The notes below the pieces were generated by a model that saw only the letters and a list, made by a program, of their open reading frames with translations, ran no database searches and was not told the origin of the DNA. The position numbers were made by a program, and so were the translations under genes. 64,000 nt of DNA from Paraburkholderia sp. NMBU_R16 (GTDB lineage: Bacteria > Pseudomonadota > Gammaproteobacteria > Burkholderiales > Burkholderiaceae): positions 51,053 through 115,052 of the forward strand of contig NZ_JAAAYE010000016.1 of NCBI RefSeq assembly GCF_013282575.1, written 5' to 3'. Each line of letters opens with the position of its first letter. Position 1 is the first letter of the stretch. This document shows, piece after piece, positions 1 to 9,119 of this stretch.

Positions 1-1
1 G

Positions 2-760
2 CGCTCGCCGTCCGGTGCGGCGATCGGCTCGAAGCTCACCTGGTTCGCGGTGCTGATGGGCTTTACCGGCATGATGGTGCGCTGGTACGAGTCCTACCTG
101 ATCGGTGCGGACGTCGGGCACATTCCTATTTCGAACCTCTATGAAGTGTTCGTGCTGTTTTGTCTGATCACCGCGCTCTTTTATCTGTATTACGAACAGC
201 ATTACGGCACGCGAGCGCTCGGCTCGTTCGTGCTGCTCGTCATCAGCGCCGCGGTCGGATTTCTCATGTGGTATTCGATCGCGCGCGACGCTCAGCAGAT
301 TCAGCCGCTCGTGCCCGCGCTGCAAAGCTGGTGGATGAAGATCCATGTGCCGGCGAATTTCATCGGTTATGGCAGCTTCGCGCTGTCCGCCATGGTCGGC
401 GTGGCTTATCTCGCCAAGGAGCGCGGCGTGCTGGCCGATCGCCTGCCTGCGCTCGAGGTGCTCGATGACGTCATGTACAAGTCGATCGCGGTCGGCTTCG
501 CATTTTTCACGATTGCGACGATTCTCGGCGCGCTGTGGGCCGCCGAGGCATGGGGCGGGTACTGGAGTTGGGACCCGAAGGAGACCTGGGCACTCATCGT
601 CTGGCTCAACTACGCCGCCTGGCTCCATATGCGTCTAATGAAAGGGCTGCGGGGCTCGGTTGCCGCCTGGTGGGCGTTGACGGGCCTCATCGTGACGACG
701 TTCGCATTTCTTGGCGTCAATATGTTCCTGTCGGGGCTGCATAGTTACGGCAAACTGTAG
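2..760 (+). CDS. ccsB: Cytochrome c biogenesis protein CcsB (CcsA/ResC family), 5' truncated by window edge
   Basis: An integral membrane protein of the System II (Ccs) pathway that carries heme across the inner membrane and attaches it to apocytochromes c. The reading frame is open from base 2, so the true start lies upstream; about 252 C-terminal residues are visible. They contain several hydrophobic segments and the WWD signature (WGGYWSWDPKETWALIVW) that binds heme. It ends at a TAG followed by a strong terminator at 791-825. Its partner ResB/Ccs1 would be expected upstream, outside the window. The c-type cytochromes it would serve include PetC at 58 kb. The family is clear; length and start cannot be judged. 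Confidence 0.93.
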   Translation, partial: RSPSGAAIGSKLTWFAVLMGFTGMMVRWYESYLIGADVGHIPISNLYEVFVLFCLITALFYLYYEQHYGTRALGSFVLLVISAAVGFLMWYSIARDAQQIQPLVPALQSWWMKIHVPANFIGYGSFALSAMVGVAYLAKERGVLADRLPALEVLDDVMYKSIAVGFAFFTIATILGALWAAEAWGGYWSWDPKETWALIVWLNYAAWLHMRLMKGLRGSVAAWWALTGLIVTTFAFLGVNMFLSGLHSYGKL

Positions 761-790
761 GCGTGTAAGCGCGTGCGCCGCTGGGTTCGA

Positions 791-825
791 AAAAACCGCC
801 GAGTGGCTCACCGGCGGTTTTTTTT
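791..825 (+). terminator. Rho-independent terminator of ccsB
   Basis: An A-rich arm with ACCGCCG pairs with CGGCGGT across a 10-base loop and is followed by a run of eight T. It lies about 30 bases after the ccsB stop, so it ends ccsB and separates it from msrP. Confidence 0.85.
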
Positions 826-972
826 CGACCCCGAGCGGGTGCTTCGGCGGGCGCTTCGCGCTCATGCGGCGCAAATCGTCCGTTTATTTCGATGCATCCG
901 GTTGCGCGCGCGAACGGTATATAGAAGCGACGGGCCGATCGGACGGACCGACGCTTTCATGGAGCAGTCATC

Positions 973-1983
973 GTGTGGATCAAACGACAGCAACGCATTC
1001 TCGTCGCCGGTCAGGACATTTCACCGAGCGAGATTACGCCGCGCGCCGTGTTTGAGAATCGGCGCCGGATCCTGCGGGCGGCGACCGGCATGGCGGCGGG
1101 TGTGGCAGGGGCCGGCGGTCTGCTCGGCATCAGTGCGGATGCGCTCGCCGCCTATACGTCGCCTGACGCCCGCGCCCGAAAGCTCGCGGCCGTCACGAAC
1201 GCAAAGTTCGTCGTCCCGGACAAAGCGACGTCCTACAAAGACATCACGACCTATAACAATTTCTATGAGTTCGGCACGGATAAAGCCGATCCCTCGCGCA
1301 ATGCCGGTACGCTGCGACCCCATCCGTGGCGTGTCAGCGTCGAGGGCGAAGTCAAGAACGCCAAGGTGTACGACATCGACGAGCTACTCAAGCTCGCGCC
1401 GCTCGAAGAGCGCGTGTACCGGCTCAGGTGTGTGGAAGGGTGGTCGATGGTGATTCCTTGGATCGGCTATCCGCTCGCCGAACTCGTGAAGCGGGCGCAG
1501 CCTACGGGCAATGCGAAGTACGTGCAATTCATCACGCTTTCGGATGCCTCGCAGATGCCGGGGCTGGCTGATCCGATTCTCGAGTGGCCCTATTCGGAGG
1601 GGCTGCGCATGGACGAGGCGATGAATCCGCTCACGCTTTTGACCGTTGGGCTTTACGGGCAAGTGCTGCCGAACCAGAACGGCGCACCGATACGCGTTGT
1701 CGTGCCCTGGAAATATGGATTCAAGAGCGCAAAATCGATCGTCAAGATCCGTTTCGTCGAGAAACAGCCGCCGACGAGTTGGAACACCTACGCGCCGAAC
1801 GAATACGGCTTCTACTCGAACGTGAATCCCACCGTCGATCACCCGCGCTGGAGTCAGGCCACGGAGCGGCGCATCGGCGAGGATGGTTTCTTCACGCCGA
1901 AGCGCAAGACGCTGATGTTCAACGGCTACGGCAGTCTCGTCGCGTCGATGTACCAGGGCATGGACCTGCGCAAATACTTCTGA
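973..1983 (+). CDS. msrP: Protein-methionine-sulfoxide reductase catalytic subunit MsrP (YedY)
   Basis: A periplasmic molybdopterin enzyme that reduces methionine sulfoxide in oxidised envelope proteins, with electrons from MsrQ. The 336-aa length is normal. The N-terminus has a twin-arginine signal ([15 protein letters not shown], about residues 29-43) and so depends on the TatABC genes at 52 kb. The molybdenum-ligating cysteine is Cys153 in [10 protein letters not shown]. The start is a GTG at 973; no strong ribosome site is visible, but this start includes the whole N-region that precedes the Arg pair in the family. msrQ follows after 11 bases. Confidence 0.95.
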   Translation: MWIKRQQRILVAGQDISPSEITPRAVFENRRRILRAATGMAAGVAGAGGLLGISADALAAYTSPDARARKLAAVTNAKFVVPDKATSYKDITTYNNFYEFGTDKADPSRNAGTLRPHPWRVSVEGEVKNAKVYDIDELLKLAPLEERVYRLRCVEGWSMVIPWIGYPLAELVKRAQPTGNAKYVQFITLSDASQMPGLADPILEWPYSEGLRMDEAMNPLTLLTVGLYGQVLPNQNGAPIRVVVPWKYGFKSAKSIVKIRFVEKQPPTSWNTYAPNEYGFYSNVNPTVDHPRWSQATERRIGEDGFFTPKRKTLMFNGYGSLVASMYQGMDLRKYF

Positions 1984-1994
1984 ATGCCACCATC

Positions 1995-2696
1995 ATGACG
2001 ACCGAGACTCCGACCTTGAACCGCCGCGCCGACGCCACGGCAACGCGCGCGACGCGACGCGCCGCGGCATCGCCGCGCAAGGGCGAGCGTTGGATCGCAC
2101 CCGCGAAAGCGGCAGTGTTCATCGCTGCCTGGTATCCGCTCTTGCGACTCATGTTCTTGGGATTCACCGACGGGCTCGGAGCCGATCCGATCCGGTTCAT
2201 CACATGGTCGACCGGATTATGGACGCTCGTTTTTCTTTGCATCACGCTCGCCGTGACGCCGCTGCGCAAGTTGTCGGGCATCAATGCGCTACAGCGGTTT
2301 CGCCGCATGCTTGGGCTCTATGCGTTCTTTTACGCGACCCTGCACTTCATTACCTATATCTGGTTCGACAAGTGGTTCGATCTTGCCGAGGTGGCGAAGG
2401 ATATCGGCAAGCGGCCGTTCATCACCGTCGGCTTCGCCGCGTTCGTGCTGTTGATCTTATTGGCGGCGACCTCGCCGCGCGCCGCCGTGCGCAAGCTGGG
2501 GCGGCGCTGGCAGACACTGCATCGCGCCGTGTACGTCATCGGCGCACTCGCGATCCTGCACTTTTGGTGGATGAAGGCCGGCAAGCACGATCTGGCGCTG
2601 CCGAAACTTTACGGTGCGATCATGCTCGCGCTGCTGGGCTGGCGGTTGCTTGCCTGGATGAGAGCGCAGTGGGTGGCGCGACACGGTACGCGTTGA
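1995..2696 (+). CDS. msrQ: Protein-methionine-sulfoxide reductase heme-binding subunit MsrQ (YedZ)
   Basis: Heme b membrane subunit that passes quinol-derived electrons to MsrP. The protein is 233 aa. A basic 35-residue N-terminal tail precedes about six hydrophobic segments with conserved histidines (YATLHFITYI, WQTLHRAVYV, ILHFWWMK). The ATG at 1995 was chosen because it puts the tail and first membrane span in frame and sits 11 bases after msrP. The open frame extends further upstream inside msrP, but that part is a shadow. The msrPQ pairing supports the call. Confidence 0.93.
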   Translation: MTTETPTLNRRADATATRATRRAAASPRKGERWIAPAKAAVFIAAWYPLLRLMFLGFTDGLGADPIRFITWSTGLWTLVFLCITLAVTPLRKLSGINALQRFRRMLGLYAFFYATLHFITYIWFDKWFDLAEVAKDIGKRPFITVGFAAFVLLILLAATSPRAAVRKLGRRWQTLHRAVYVIGALAILHFWWMKAGKHDLALPKLYGAIMLALLGWRLLAWMRAQWVARHGTR

Positions 2697-2756
2697 GCGG
2701 GCCGCGCGAGTTTCGCACCCATGCAGTGCGCGTGCCCGTCTTTGCGCGTTCAGCCT

Positions 2757-4019
2757 TTAACGCGGAAGCACCGTCTCGGAGCTGAAAAGCGCCTGGACGG
2801 TCTCGCGTGCGCGAACCAGATACGCATTGCCGGCATCCACCATCACTTCTGCCGCGCGTGGTCGCGTGTTGTAATTCGAACTCATCACGAAACCATATGC
2901 CCCGGCCGAGCGAATCGCGAGCAAATCGCCCGGCGCAACAGCCAGTGCACGGTCGCGCCCGAGCCAGTCGCCGCTTTCGCACACGGGGCCGACGACATCG
3001 TAGACGCATGGCGCGTCGCTGCGCCGAACGACAGGTTCGATTGCGTGAAACGCCTGATACATCGCGGGGCGCGCCAAGTCGTTCATCGCGGCATCGACGA
3101 TCGCGAAGTTCTTTTCAGCGCCTGATTTCAGAAATTCCACCCGCGTGAGCAATACCCCCGCGTTGCCTGTCACCGAGCGGCCAGGCTCGAAGAACACCTC
3201 GCGATGTCCGTGTCCGCGCGCATCGATCCGATCGAGCAGCGTGCGCACGAAAACGGTCGTATCGGGCGGTGTCTCATCGTCGTACCGGATCCCGAGGCCG
3301 CCCCCGACGTCGATATGACGAATCACAATGCCATCGGCTTCGATCGCCGCGACGAGTTCCAGCAGCTTGTCGAGCGCATCCAGATACGGCGCGATTTCGG
3401 TGATCTGCGAACCGATGTGGCAATCGATGCCGACCACTTCGAGGTTCGGCATGGCCGCGGCGCGTCGGTAGGTTGCGACGGCGTCGTCGAACGCCACACC
3501 GAACTTGTTCGCCTTGAGCCCCGTCGAGATGTACGGATGCGTCTTCGGATCGACATCGGGATTCACGCGCAGCGACACCGGTGCCTTCATGCCGAGTTCG
3601 CCCGCGACCGCATCGAGACGATCGAGTTCCGGGATCGATTCGACGTTGAAGCACTTCACGCCGGCGGCCAGCGCTTCGCGGATTTCTCCGACACTTTTGC
3701 CGACACCCGAAAAAACGACGTTTGCGGCATCGCCGCCGGCGGCGAGCACGCGGGCCAACTCGCCGCCCGAGACGATGTCGAAGCCTGCGCCGAGCCGCGC
3801 GAAGACATTCAGTACGGCCAGATTGCTGTTGGCCTTGACCGCCACATGAATCGCGGCACGACGGCCGACGCAGGCGCGGGCATAGGCTTCGTAAGACGAG
3901 GTCAGCGCGGCGCGCGAATAGACGTAAAGCGGCGTGCCGAACTGCTCGGCGAGCGAGACGGCGCTGACGCCTTCGGCGTGCAACACGCCATCGACGTAAT
4001 GGAAGGCGGAATCTGACAT
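2757..4019 (-). CDS. lysA: Diaminopimelate decarboxylase
   Basis: PLP enzyme that converts meso-diaminopimelate to L-lysine, the last step of lysine synthesis, in the cytoplasm. It has 420 aa, normal for LysA. The PLP lysine is Lys62 in VAVKANSN. HIGSQ is at 201-205, the phosphate-binding GGGLG near 240, EPGR at 278-281, and the substrate-binding CESGD begins at Cys347. It lies 21 bases downstream of the lptM-like lipoprotein gene on the same strand and is convergent with msrPQ. No terminator hairpin is evident in the 60 bases between the converging genes. Confidence 0.97.
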   Translation of the reverse strand: MSDSAFHYVDGVLHAEGVSAVSLAEQFGTPLYVYSRAALTSSYEAYARACVGRRAAIHVAVKANSNLAVLNVFARLGAGFDIVSGGELARVLAAGGDAANVVFSGVGKSVGEIREALAAGVKCFNVESIPELDRLDAVAGELGMKAPVSLRVNPDVDPKTHPYISTGLKANKFGVAFDDAVATYRRAAAMPNLEVVGIDCHIGSQITEIAPYLDALDKLLELVAAIEADGIVIRHIDVGGGLGIRYDDETPPDTTVFVRTLLDRIDARGHGHREVFFEPGRSVTGNAGVLLTRVEFLKSGAEKNFAIVDAAMNDLARPAMYQAFHAIEPVVRRSDAPCVYDVVGPVCESGDWLGRDRALAVAPGDLLAIRSAGAYGFVMSSNYNTRPRAAEVMVDAGNAYLVRARETVQALFSSETVLPR

Positions 4020-4040
4020 GCGACGAGTGGGATCGGTGTA

Positions 4041-4349
4041 TTACTGGTTGGCGCCTGGGGCAGTATCCGAGGCGGCGCTTGCGGGCGACGGGGCGCGCGC
4101 GCCCGAAGCCGCGCCGCCGAGTTGGTCGGCCGGTGCGAGCATCAACGGTTTCGATCCGCAATCGTCCGGTGCCGGCTGCGCGTCGGGCGAGCGTTCGGAG
4201 TACGGCTCGGTATGCTCGACGGGTTTCGCCGGCAGCGGGGGGACGGTCGGCAAATAAAGCGGCCCGCGCTGCCCGCATCCCGCTATCGACACGCTTGTCG
4301 CAACGGCCAAAGCCGCTACAATCGCGCTCATCCTGAAGACGACTCGCAT
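4041..4349 (-). CDS. lptM: LptM-like small lipoprotein (YifL family)
   Basis: A 102-aa protein with a short N-region, a hydrophobic core and a lipobox (SIAGCGQRGPLYLP), with lipidated Cys25. The CGQRGPLYLP block is the hallmark of the LptM/YifL family, whose E. coli member helps LptD of the LPS translocon mature. The rest is a Pro/Ala-rich tail with no recognisable domain, longer than in enteric LptM. It precedes lysA in the common lptM-lysA (or dapF) arrangement. A second in-frame ATG at 4331 would give a tighter signal peptide. The family call is firm; the LptD role here is inferred. Confidence 0.85.
   Translation of the reverse strand: MRVVFRMSAIVAALAVATSVSIAGCGQRGPLYLPTVPPLPAKPVEHTEPYSERSPDAQPAPDDCGSKPLMLAPADQLGGAASGARAPSPASAASDTAPGANQ
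4295..4322 (+). promoter_or_regulatory. Probable sigma-70 promoter for cyaY
   Basis: TTGTCG (4295-4300), a 16-base spacer and TACAAT (4317-4322) read toward cyaY. The elements lie inside the oppositely oriented lptM signal-peptide region. It was found by eye and is not proven. Confidence 0.45.
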
Positions 4350-4399
4350 GACTGTCTTTGAATTGGCCTGTGAAATAGGTTTAAGCGCCGGAGTTTAGC

Positions 4400-4720
4400 A
4401 TGAGCGACAGTGACTACCTGAGCCGCGCGGAGGCCGTGCTGGCCGCCGTCGAAGCGGCACTCGACGATATCGACGCCGACATCGAGGCCGAGCGCAACGG
4501 CAACGTCCTCACGCTCGAATTCGAGAACGGCTCGAAGATCATCGTCAACCTGCAGCCGCCGATGCAAGAAGTCTGGATCGCGGCCAAAGCCGGCGGTTTT
4601 CACTTCAGGTATATCGACGGCGAGTGGCGCGATACGCGCAACGGCACGGAGTTCTATGCCGCGCTTTCCGACTATGCGACGCAGCAGGCCGGCGAGCCGG
4701 TCAGGTTCGCCGCCCGCTGA
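4400..4720 (+). CDS. cyaY: Iron donor protein CyaY (bacterial frataxin)
   Basis: Small acidic iron-binding protein that modulates iron-sulfur cluster assembly on IscU/IscS. It has 106 aa, the usual length. The acidic first helix ([14 protein letters not shown]) is followed by the beta-sheet region with the conserved [14 protein letters not shown] and [10 protein letters not shown] segments. It is transcribed divergently from lptM-lysA and converges on mrcA, as in many Burkholderiaceae. The first ATG fits the family N-terminus MSDSDYLS. Confidence 0.96.
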   Translation: MSDSDYLSRAEAVLAAVEAALDDIDADIEAERNGNVLTLEFENGSKIIVNLQPPMQEVWIAAKAGGFHFRYIDGEWRDTRNGTEFYAALSDYATQQAGEPVRFAAR

Positions 4721-4810
4721 GCGCGACGAATGGCGGTCCCGCCGCTCGCGCGGACCGCTCAGCGGTTAGGGGCGGTGAGTCGTGGCGGCATTGTCTTGTC
4801 GACGCCCGTA

Positions 4811-7249
4811 TCAGTGGCCGTCCAGCAGATTCATGACGCGCTGCCCTTCGTCGGCGGGCCCCGCGGTGGGCGCGGCGCCGGGCTGCGAATCCGATGCCGC
4901 GGCGGTTTCGGACCCCGCCTCTCCCTCCTGCGCGGATTGCGGGACACCGACTGACGCCACGAAACCCTGACCCGGTTCGAATCCGTCGATGTAGAACTCG
5001 CCGCCGAGCGCCATCACATCCGAGGGCATCGGCATCTCGTACGGCGGCACACCCTTGAGCGCTTCGCGCATGTAGTCCATCCAGATCGGCAGTGCGACGC
5101 CGCCGCCGGTTTCGCGGTCGCCCAAGCTGCGCGGATTGTCATAGCCGACCCAGGCGATGGCCGCGAGCGTGTGCTGGTAGCCGGCGAACCAGGCGTCGCG
5201 CGATTCGTTGGTGGTACCTGTCTTGCCGGCCAGATCCTTGCGTCCGAGCTGGTTCGACTTGGCCCCTGTGCCGCGCTGCGCCACGCTTTGCAGCAAGCTG
5301 TTCATGATGTAGGCATTGGCTTCGTTGATGGCGCGCGGCGCGTTTTGCTCGGCGACGATCGGTTGCGCGCGGGCGAGCACGATGCCTTGAGGATCGGTGA
5401 CTTCGGCAATCAGATAGGGATTGACGCGATAGCCGCCGTTGGCGAAGACCGAATACGCGCCGGCCATCTGCAGCGGCGTCACGAGTCCCGCCCCGAGCGC
5501 CATGGGCAGGTAGGCGGGGTGCCGCTCGGCATCGAATCCGAAACGGGTGATGTAGTCTTGCGCGTAGTGCGTGCCGATGTGCGCGAGGATGCGGATCGAC
5601 ACGAGATTGCGCGATTTTTGCAGCGCCGTGCGCATCGTCATCGGGCCGTCGAATCCGCCGCTGTAGTTCTTGGGCTCCCACGGCGTGCCGCCCGTTTGCG
5701 CCGCGCTGAAAAAGAGCGGCGCATCGTTGATCATCGTTGCGGGCCCGAGCCCTTTGTCGAGCGACGCCGAGTAGATGAACGGCTTGAAGCTCGAGCCGGG
5801 CTGGCGCCACGCCTGTGTGACATGATTGAACTTGTTCTTGTTGAAGTCGAAGCCGCCGACGAGCGAGCGTATCGCGCCATCCGCGGGCGCGATCGAAATG
5901 AACGCGCCTTCCACCTGCGGCAGCTGGACGATCGCCCATTGCCCGTCGTCGCGTTTCATGACCCGCACGATCGCGCCGGGGCGGATGCGGGCGGCCTGTG
6001 AGCCCTTCGCGCCGAGGGCGGGCGCGGCAAAACGCAGTCCTTCGCCCGTGATGGCGATCGTGCTCGCATTGGCGAGCATGGCGTGGACTTCGCGAGGCGT
6101 GGCCGAGACGACGACCGCTGCCGCCACGTCGCCGTTATCGGGGTGGCTCGCGAGTGCATCGGCGATGGCCTGCTCACGTGCACTGCCCGCGGCCTGTAAG
6201 TCGATGAATCCTTCCGGGCCGCGATAGCCGCGCCGGGCGTCGTAGCTCATCAAACCGCGGCGCAATGCGCGGTATGCGTTGGCCTGATCGGCCGAATCGA
6301 TTGTCGTCACGACATTGAGCCCGCGCGTATACGCTTCGTCGCGATATTGCGCATACATGGCCTGCCGAACCATCTCCGCGACGTACTCGGCATGCACGCT
6401 GAATTGCTGCACGCTCGTTTTCGCGACGACGAGCGGCTCGTTGACGGCCGCATCGTATTGCGCTTGCGTGATGTCGCCGAGCTCGAGCATGCGTTGCAAG
6501 ATGTATTGCTGACGGACTTTGGCGCGGGCCGGATTGACGACCGGGTTGTACGCCGACGGCGCTTTCGGCAACCCGGCCAGCATGGCGGCCTCAGCGAGCG
6601 TGACCTGACGCAGGTCCTTGCCGAAGTAGATCCGCGCGGCCGAGGCGAAACCGTATGCGCGCTGGCCGAGGTAGATCTGATTCATGTAGACCTCGAGGAT
6701 CTGATCTTTCGTCAGTTCCTGCTCGATCTTGTAAGCCAGCATCATCTCGTAGATCTTGCGCGTGAAGGTCTTCTCGCTCGACAGGAAGAAGTTGCGCGCC
6801 ACTTGCATGGTGATCGTGCTCGCGCCTTGCGTCGCATGCCCATTGCTGAGCGCGGCGAGGCTCGCGCGTGCTATGCCTGCGAGATCGACGCCGCCATGAT
6901 CGTAAAACCGGGCGTCTTCGATCGCGAGTATCGCCTGCTTCATGTAGCGGGGTACCTCGGCTATATGGACGACGTCGCGCCGCTCCTCGCCGAATTCGCC
7001 GATCAGTACGTGGTCCGCCGTATAGATGCGCAGCGGGATTTTCGGACGGTAATCGGTGAGCGCAGCGATCGACGGCAAGCGCTGACTCGCGACGAGCCAG
7101 CCATAGCCCAGCACGAGGCCGACGCATAGCACGCCGGCTGCAGCGAGGCCAGCGAGTACGGCGAGCGTCTTCATCGCAATGCGGGCCCAACGCCGGGTGG
7201 GCGGGCGCGGCGGTTCAGGCGCAGGCGGCGGAGGATCGAGGGGCTGCAT
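4811..7249 (-). CDS. mrcA: Penicillin-binding protein 1A (bifunctional transglycosylase/transpeptidase)
   Basis: Polymerises glycan strands and cross-links peptides at the inner membrane. The protein is 812 aa. A proline-rich cytoplasmic tail (1-20) and one membrane anchor (about 27-53) precede a GT51 domain with catalytic Glu111 (IEDARFYDHGG) and the GASTITMQ motif at 142-149. An OB-like insert follows, then the transpeptidase domain with Ser486 (SSFK), SRN at 546-548 and KTGT at 676-679. The final 60 residues are Ala/Gly/Glu-rich low complexity. It is divergent from the pilM cluster. Confidence 0.96.
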   Translation of the reverse strand: MQPLDPPPPAPEPPRPPTRRWARIAMKTLAVLAGLAAAGVLCVGLVLGYGWLVASQRLPSIAALTDYRPKIPLRIYTADHVLIGEFGEERRDVVHIAEVPRYMKQAILAIEDARFYDHGGVDLAGIARASLAALSNGHATQGASTITMQVARNFFLSSEKTFTRKIYEMMLAYKIEQELTKDQILEVYMNQIYLGQRAYGFASAARIYFGKDLRQVTLAEAAMLAGLPKAPSAYNPVVNPARAKVRQQYILQRMLELGDITQAQYDAAVNEPLVVAKTSVQQFSVHAEYVAEMVRQAMYAQYRDEAYTRGLNVVTTIDSADQANAYRALRRGLMSYDARRGYRGPEGFIDLQAAGSAREQAIADALASHPDNGDVAAAVVVSATPREVHAMLANASTIAITGEGLRFAAPALGAKGSQAARIRPGAIVRVMKRDDGQWAIVQLPQVEGAFISIAPADGAIRSLVGGFDFNKNKFNHVTQAWRQPGSSFKPFIYSASLDKGLGPATMINDAPLFFSAAQTGGTPWEPKNYSGGFDGPMTMRTALQKSRNLVSIRILAHIGTHYAQDYITRFGFDAERHPAYLPMALGAGLVTPLQMAGAYSVFANGGYRVNPYLIAEVTDPQGIVLARAQPIVAEQNAPRAINEANAYIMNSLLQSVAQRGTGAKSNQLGRKDLAGKTGTTNESRDAWFAGYQHTLAAIAWVGYDNPRSLGDRETGGGVALPIWMDYMREALKGVPPYEMPMPSDVMALGGEFYIDGFEPGQGFVASVGVPQSAQEGEAGSETAAASDSQPGAAPTAGPADEGQRVMNLLDGH

Positions 7250-7275
7250 AAAAGGGCTGTCCAGAGGAACCCATC

Positions 7276-7281
7276 ATTATA
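7276..7281 (-). promoter_or_regulatory. Likely -10 element of the mrcA promoter
   Basis: A perfect TATAAT on the minus strand, 27 bases before the mrcA start. I see no convincing -35 hexamer at the right distance, so only the -10 is marked. Confidence 0.45.
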
Positions 7282-7467
7282 GCCACCGCTCGGGACGGGC
7301 TTTCGATTGGCTTAACGTCGTAGGCGGCAGGCAGGCGCGGGAGCGATGCGCCTTGCCTGGCCGTTCGGTCTAATGTTCGGACGATATCAGGACCGGCACC
7401 ATTTCTCCATCTCAACGGAGGCGAGCGCTGCACGCGCGTGCCGCCTCGCTGCTGCAAGGAGAAGTCG

Positions 7468-8472
7468 ATGCTGATCGAAACACGATGGATGCCCCCGATG
7501 CGTCGGTTCGCCGCCGGCATCGACCTGAGCGAACAGGAATTGAGGCTCGTCGTGGTCAGCCGGTGCATTCGGCCTTTGGCCGCCTCGCGCGTCGAATGGC
7601 TTGGTGCGGAGCCGCTTCCGAGCTCGGCAATGGCGAGCGGACATATCGCCGATGTTCGCGCAATCGCCGCAGCGCTTGCCGCACTTCTGGGCCGCTGGCC
7701 CGCCGCGCGCACGGTCTGTGCGCTGCCGGCCGCGATGGCTGTGCCGGGCAGCCTCACATGGATTGCCTCGATGCCGTTGCCGCAGTTGCGCGCGGAGTCC
7801 CACGGCGCACGGGGTACTGGCGCGGCCGATCCGCTCGAAAGCGCGGCGCGCGCGCACGCGGAGCGCATTGCGGGCATCGAGCGCGAGGCGTTGGCCGTCG
7901 ATTGGCGCGTGGAGCGCCGTAGCGCTTCCGATCGTGCACAGGTGGCAGCCGTCTCCGGGAGCGCTTCGCATCTGACGATCGCTGCGACGGCCCGCGCTCA
8001 CCTCGAAGCGCGGATCGAAGCGGCCGCGGGAGCCGGTATCGCACTCGTTGCGGTCGACTGCGAGCCGGCCGCGGCGCTGCGCGCGCTCGTTCGAACCGCG
8101 GCGCCCGCGATGCGGGGCATGGAGTCCTTCGCCGCGCTCTGGGCCGGCGACGACGGCGTCTACGGCTGGCGCATTCGCGGCAGCACCATCGAGGCGCATG
8201 CGTGTTGTCCGACGTTGCAACGCCGGGAGGTGCCTGACATGTTGCGCGAACTGGCAGGGCCGCACGCGCTCGCGTGTGCCGTGGCCGGCGGTGACCTCGA
8301 TGCGCTTGCGCGCGATCGCCTTGCGCTTGCCGATATCGGCGATCTGCTGGGGTGTCTCGCGTTGCCATTCGCATGCACTCCGTTTCTGGCGGCGGGCTCG
8401 TCGCTTTCACGCGCGCACGAGCCAGCGTTCGCCGTTGCTTATGGGCTCGCGCTGGGCGGGGTAGAGCAATGA
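7468..8472 (+). CDS. pilM: PilM-like type IV pilus/competence inner-membrane assembly protein
   Basis: An actin-like cytoplasmic protein expected to bind the N-terminus of PilN in the alignment complex that links the pilus motor to the outer-membrane secretin. It has 334 aa. The N-terminus has the FtsA-fold entry strand (RRFAAGIDLSEQELRLVVV), and the body is strongly Ala-rich. Sequence similarity is moderate; the position directly before pilN, O and Q is the stronger argument. AAGGAGA six bases before the ATG at 7468 decides the start over the upstream in-frame ATG at 7438. It overlaps pilN by 4 bases. Confidence 0.78.
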   Translation: MLIETRWMPPMRRFAAGIDLSEQELRLVVVSRCIRPLAASRVEWLGAEPLPSSAMASGHIADVRAIAAALAALLGRWPAARTVCALPAAMAVPGSLTWIASMPLPQLRAESHGARGTGAADPLESAARAHAERIAGIEREALAVDWRVERRSASDRAQVAAVSGSASHLTIAATARAHLEARIEAAAGAGIALVAVDCEPAAALRALVRTAAPAMRGMESFAALWAGDDGVYGWRIRGSTIEAHACCPTLQRREVPDMLRELAGPHALACAVAGGDLDALARDRLALADIGDLLGCLALPFACTPFLAAGSSLSRAHEPAFAVAYGLALGGVEQ

Positions 8473-9119
8473 TCGCCCGGGTCCTCGTCGATCGCTCCGG
8501 ACGTGCTGTCGGATTGCATGTGGGGGGCTTCAACCTGCTGCCGCACCGGCAGCGCGACGCGCGCAGGCTCCGCAGGCGCGTTTTGCGCGAATGCGCGGCA
8601 GCCGGTCTCGCGGGTGTGGCAACCGCGCTGATCTGGAGTGCGACAGGCTCGTCTGAGCAGGAGCGCGCCGAGCGTTCGCGTCATCGGCTCGAAGCCGATC
8701 TCGCCGAACTGGCGGCGCCGGTCGCGGAATATCGGCGGCTCGAGCGCGTACAGGCGAGCATGCGTGCGCGCAGCGAGCGCTCACGCATGCTCGCGCGCCC
8801 GCGCGAGGCGCTTTGGGGCGTCGTCGATGTGCTGCGTCGCGAGCCTGTAGCCGGTATCGTGCTCGAGCGACTGCAGTTGCGCAGCCGCGGCATCGAGATC
8901 GCGGCGAGTGCGGTGGACACCGCAATGCCAGCGCTTCTACTCGAGCGGCTTGGGCGTGTCCCGGGCATCCGCGCGGCCGAACTCGCGGACCTGCGCCTTG
9001 GCTCGGGCAGCGGCGCGGGCCAGGGGGCAGTCGCGTTCCTCGCGCGGCTGACGGTGAACGGCGCCGATGTTCAGGCGCAGGCTTCGGAGCCGCGCGCCTT
9101 CGAACGGGGGCGACGATGA
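8469..9119 (+). CDS. pilN: PilN-like type IV pilus assembly protein
   Basis: A bitopic inner-membrane protein of the PilMNOP alignment complex. The 216-aa product has the PilN-type cytoplasmic motif FNLLPHRQRD at about 18-27 (PilN proteins carry an INLLPxR motif that docks on PilM). One membrane span (AAGLAGVATALIWSA) follows, then an Arg/Glu-rich coiled coil and a small periplasmic domain. The ATG overlaps the pilM stop (ATGA), and the gene overlaps pilO by 4 bases, so the genes are translationally coupled. Confidence 0.82.
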   Translation: MIARVLVDRSGRAVGLHVGGFNLLPHRQRDARRLRRRVLRECAAAGLAGVATALIWSATGSSEQERAERSRHRLEADLAELAAPVAEYRRLERVQASMRARSERSRMLARPREALWGVVDVLRREPVAGIVLERLQLRSRGIEIAASAVDTAMPALLLERLGRVPGIRAAELADLRLGSGSGAGQGAVAFLARLTVNGADVQAQASEPRAFERGRR